Shown: positions 5,932-8,124 of the stretch, piece after piece | How positions within the stretch are numbered: position 1 is the stretch's first letter | Layout: every line of letters starts with the position of its first letter | Assembly (NCBI GenBank): GCA_030045215.1 | Contig: JASIBJ010000442.1 | Location: forward strand, 1-8,124 | Source: Streptosporangiaceae bacterium | Lineage (GTDB): Bacteria; Actinomycetota; Actinomycetes; Streptosporangiales; Streptosporangiaceae | Length of the DNA: 8,124 nt | Direction: 5' to 3' | The notes under the pieces: generated by a model | Databases searched by the model: none | Seen by the model: the letters and a program-made list of their open reading frames with translations, nothing else | What the model was told of the DNA's origin: nothing | Translations under genes and position numbers: made by a program

Positions 5932-5935
5932 GTAG
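5924..5935 (+). repeat. Tandem (GTAG)x3 at the methyltransferase stop codon
   Basis: Three perfect GTAG units run through the last two sense codons, the TAG stop (5929-5931) and the next 4 nt. The unit is not a multiple of three, so gain or loss of a copy would alter the C-terminus or stop position slightly. It is short and may be chance. Confidence 0.6.
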
Positions 5936-5975
5936 TTGCGGTAAAGCAAACTTTCCGTTGTAAGCTGGTTCAGCG
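5936..5975 (+). promoter_or_regulatory. Leaderless promoter of the DHA2 exporter gene
   Basis: TTGCGG (5936-5941), a 19-nt spacer that is AT-rich for this window, and TAAGCT (5961-5966) precede GTG 5975 with 8 nt between -10 and start. No ribosome site is visible. The spacer is one longer than usual, so the -35 is tentative. Confidence 0.5.
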
Positions 5976-7873
5976 TGGGAGCGATAGCCGGACAGCCAGG
6001 AGTAGACGAGCACGCCGCGAGCGTTAGGGCGGACAGGTACAAGTGGATCGCCCTGTCCAACACCACGCTCAGCATGACGATGGCCACGATCGACGCGTCG
6101 ATCGTGATCATCTCGATGCCGGCGATCTTCCGCGGCATTCACCTCAGCCCGCTGGCGCCCGGAAACATCACCTACGTGCTCTGGATGATCATGGGCTACC
6201 TGCTGGTGCAGGCGGTGCTCGTGGTGACTCTGGGTCGGCTCGGCGACATGTATGGCCGGGTCAAGATCTACAACCTGGGCTTCGTGGTCTTCACCCTCGC
6301 CTCCATCGCGCTGTCCCTCGATCCGTTCCTCGGCGGCAGGGGCGCGCTCTGGCTGATCTTGTGGCGCGTGGTCCAGGCATTCGGCGGGGCGATGCTGATG
6401 GCCAACTCGGCCGCGATCCTCACCGACGCGTTCCCGGCCAACCAGCGAGGCATGGCGCTCGGCATCAACCAGATCGCCGGCATCTCCGGGCAGTTCGTCG
6501 GCCTGCTCCTCGGCGGCCTGCTGGCTGCCTGGGACTGGCGCGCAGTCTTCTGGGTCAACGTTCCCATCGGGGTCTGGGGCACGATCTGGGCCTACCGCAG
6601 CCTGCGTGAGATCGCCTCGACCAAGCGGGCCAAGATCGACTGGGTGGGCAACGCGCTGTTCGCGGTCGGCGCCACCAGTCTGCTGGCCGCGATCACGTTC
6701 GGCATCCAGCCTTACGGCGGGCACTCCACCGGCTGGACTAACCCGAAGGTGGACATCGGGCTGGCCGGAGGCGCCGCGCTGCTTGTCATCTTCTGCATCG
6801 TGGAGACCAAGATCGCCGAGCCCATGTTCCGCATGAGCTTGTTCAAGATCCGCGCGTTTGCCGCCGGCAACGCAGCCAGCCTGATGAGCTCGATGTCACG
6901 GGGCGGCCTGCAGTTCATGCTGGTCATCTGGCTGGCCGGGATCTGGCTGCCGCTGCACGGATACAGCTTCACGGTCACGCCGCTGTGGGCGGGTATCTAC
7001 ATGCTCCCGCTGACGGCCGGGTTCCTGATTGCCGGGCCGATATCCGGCTACCTGTCCGACCGGTTCGGGGCCAGGCCGTTCGCGACGGCCGGCCTGCTCG
7101 TCGCGGCGTGCGGTTTCACCGGCCTGATGCTGCTGCCGGTGGACTTCTCCTACCCAGTGTTCGCCGCCATCATCTTCTGCAACGGCATCGGATCTGGGCT
7201 ATTCGCCTCGCCGAACACCTCCTCGATCATGAGCAGCGTCCCGGCCGAGCACCGGGGCGCGGCCTCCGGCATGCGGTCGGTGTTCATGAACTCGGGCATG
7301 TCGCTGTCGATCGGGTTCTTCTTCTCGCTGATGATCGCGGGCCTGTCGAGCACGCTCCCGAAGACCCTGGGCAGCGGCCTGCGGGCCGAGGGCGTGCCGG
7401 CCGCGGTCGCCAGTCACCTCTCGCACCTGCCTCCGGTGAGCACCCTGTTCTCGGCACTGCTCGGATATAACCCCATCAAGGGCCTGCTCGGCCCGACCGG
7501 AGTTCTGGCCAAGCTGCCCGCTCACGACGTCGCCGTCCTGACCGGGACCCAGTTCTTCCCGCACCTGATCGCGGCCCCGTTCAAGCACGGCCTGGTCGTC
7601 GTCTACAGCGCCGCGATCGCGATGTCGGTTGCCGGCGCGCTGATCTCGCTGCTGCGGGGCAAGCAGTTCTACTACGAAGACCACGCGAGTGAGACTTCGC
7701 TGGCCCAAGAGGCAGGCGACAAGGTCAGGGCGCCGCTGGCAATTGGCCCGTTCGCGGCCGATGCGGTGGCAAAGGGGAACGGAGCCGGGTCCGGCAGCAG
7801 CCCGGCCGGGAAATGGACGGGCACCGGCGGCGACCTTGGAGCGCGGCCCGCTCCCTCGTCGGCCTCGGACTGA
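5975..7873 (+). CDS. DHA2-family (EmrB/QacA-type) MFS drug exporter, 14 TM
   Basis: A 632-residue proton-driven major facilitator exporter with about 14 predicted membrane segments (first near 25-50, last near 538-560), the DHA2 layout used for drugs and other small molecules. Motifs: TIDASIVIISMP (38-49, motif D1-like) in TM1; GRLGDMYGRVKIY (87-99, motif A) after TM2; GISGQFVGLLLGG (169-181, motif C, antiporter type) in TM5 followed by WRAVFWVNVPIG (188-199); and SGYLSDRFGARP (357-368), the second-half motif A. A long hydrophilic loop (about 456-535) separates TM13 and TM14, as in many actinobacterial members. The C-terminal tail after residue 563 is about 70 residues, poor in hydrophobics and rich in Gly, Ala, Ser and Pro. 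GTG 5975 is the only start giving a complete TM1 lead-in. No regulator gene adjoins it, so the substrate is unknown. Confidence 0.92.
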   Translation: MGAIAGQPGVDEHAASVRADRYKWIALSNTTLSMTMATIDASIVIISMPAIFRGIHLSPLAPGNITYVLWMIMGYLLVQAVLVVTLGRLGDMYGRVKIYNLGFVVFTLASIALSLDPFLGGRGALWLILWRVVQAFGGAMLMANSAAILTDAFPANQRGMALGINQIAGISGQFVGLLLGGLLAAWDWRAVFWVNVPIGVWGTIWAYRSLREIASTKRAKIDWVGNALFAVGATSLLAAITFGIQPYGGHSTGWTNPKVDIGLAGGAALLVIFCIVETKIAEPMFRMSLFKIRAFAAGNAASLMSSMSRGGLQFMLVIWLAGIWLPLHGYSFTVTPLWAGIYMLPLTAGFLIAGPISGYLSDRFGARPFATAGLLVAACGFTGLMLLPVDFSYPVFAAIIFCNGIGSGLFASPNTSSIMSSVPAEHRGAASGMRSVFMNSGMSLSIGFFFSLMIAGLSSTLPKTLGSGLRAEGVPAAVASHLSHLPPVSTLFSALLGYNPIKGLLGPTGVLAKLPAHDVAVLTGTQFFPHLIAAPFKHGLVVVYSAAIAMSVAGALISLLRGKQFYYEDHASETSLAQEAGDKVRAPLAIGPFAADAVAKGNGAGSGSSPAGKWTGTGGDLGARPAPSSASD

Positions 7874-7921
7874 ACGGCCCCGGCCTTGTGCTTGGTCGGC
7901 CCCTGATCGCGCCGGGCCAGG

Positions 7922-7937
7922 TAAACTCGGGCTCGTG
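7922..7937 (+). promoter_or_regulatory. Leaderless promoter of the FmdB-like gene
   Basis: TAAACT (7922-7927) lies 7 nt before GTG 7935, with no ribosome site. GGCCC (7898-7902) and GGGCC (7913-7917) just upstream could form a short hairpin; with no T-tract it is too weak to call a terminator for the exporter gene. Confidence 0.5.
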
Positions 7938-8124
7938 CCGCGATATGAGTACCGATGCCGTGCCTGCGGAGACACCTTCGAGCGGAGCCGGCCGATGAGC
8001 GAGGCTAGCGCCCCGGCGACCTGCCCGCAGGGCCATGACGACACGGTCAAGCTCCTGTCCACGGTGGCCGTCGGCGGCCGGGCCGACGGCACCCAGCCGA
8101 GCGCCGGCGGCGGCTGCTGCGGCG
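7935..8124 (+). CDS. FmdB-family zinc-ribbon protein, N-terminal part
   Basis: Sixty-three codons of an FmdB-type small zinc ribbon are present, cut by the window edge. The start PRYEYRCRACGDTFE (residues 2-16) has the CxxC pair Cys8/Cys11 followed by Gly and Phe-Glu, as in the family. The second half is SEASAPATCPQGHDDTVKLL with Cys30 and His34, the Cys/His variant that I recall from actinobacterial members, then LLSTVAVGGRA and a Gly/Cys-rich run GGGCCG at the edge, typical of the tail of these proteins. The family is named for a putative regulator in the formamidase/amidase operon of Methylophilus; the actual role in Actinobacteria is unknown. GTG 7935 fits both the conserved N-terminus and the promoter. 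The C-terminus and downstream context are not visible. Confidence 0.88.
   Translation, partial: MPRYEYRCRACGDTFERSRPMSEASAPATCPQGHDDTVKLLSTVAVGGRADGTQPSAGGGCCG

Noticed and set aside
1..8124. Mobile element, CRISPR array, phage or defence system
   Set aside because: No transposase, integrase, spaced direct repeats, terminal inverted repeats or known defence domain was seen; composition looks even across the window.

Overview
The window looks like ordinary chromosome from a high-GC actinomycete. Third codon positions are strongly G/C-rich, GTG starts occur, and most promoters are a TAnnnT -10 hexamer placed 6-8 nt before the start codon, the leaderless arrangement common in Actinobacteria. 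The protein types agree with this: a short-chain Z-isoprenyl diphosphate synthase like Rv1086, a DHA2 transporter with a long loop before its last helix, and an FmdB-type zinc ribbon with a Cys/His second half. The genus cannot be fixed from this sequence.

Layout from left to right: the 5' part of a Z-isoprenyl diphosphate synthase gene on the minus strand, running off the left edge (1-182); a short S33 proline-iminopeptidase-family hydrolase on plus (349-1317); a PaaI-like hotdog thioesterase on minus (1328-1753); a long Aeromonas-type proline iminopeptidase on plus (1850-3133); an MTH1-like Nudix hydrolase on minus (3162-3641); a NhaA Na+/H+ antiporter on minus (3714-4967); a class I SAM methyltransferase on plus (5137-5931); a DHA2-type MFS exporter on plus (5975-7873); and the 5' part of an FmdB-family zinc-ribbon gene on plus (7935-8124, off the right edge). 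No gap between genes exceeds about 170 bp. I see no RNA gene, mobile element, CRISPR array or long repeat.

The genes do not form an obvious operon or pathway. Nearly every gene has its own candidate promoter and strand changes are frequent, so this reads as a row of single-gene housekeeping or stress units: peptide salvage (two S33 peptidases), thioester hydrolysis, nucleotide-pool cleaning, ion homeostasis, methylation and export. I found no evidence for a new multi-gene system.

The points most worth a second look are the near-uniform leaderless promoter design (six of nine genes), substitutions at two positions of the Nudix protein that bind 8-oxoguanine in human MTH1, a possible two-state translation start upstream of nhaA, and the tightly interleaved divergent promoters between the thioesterase and the second peptidase.
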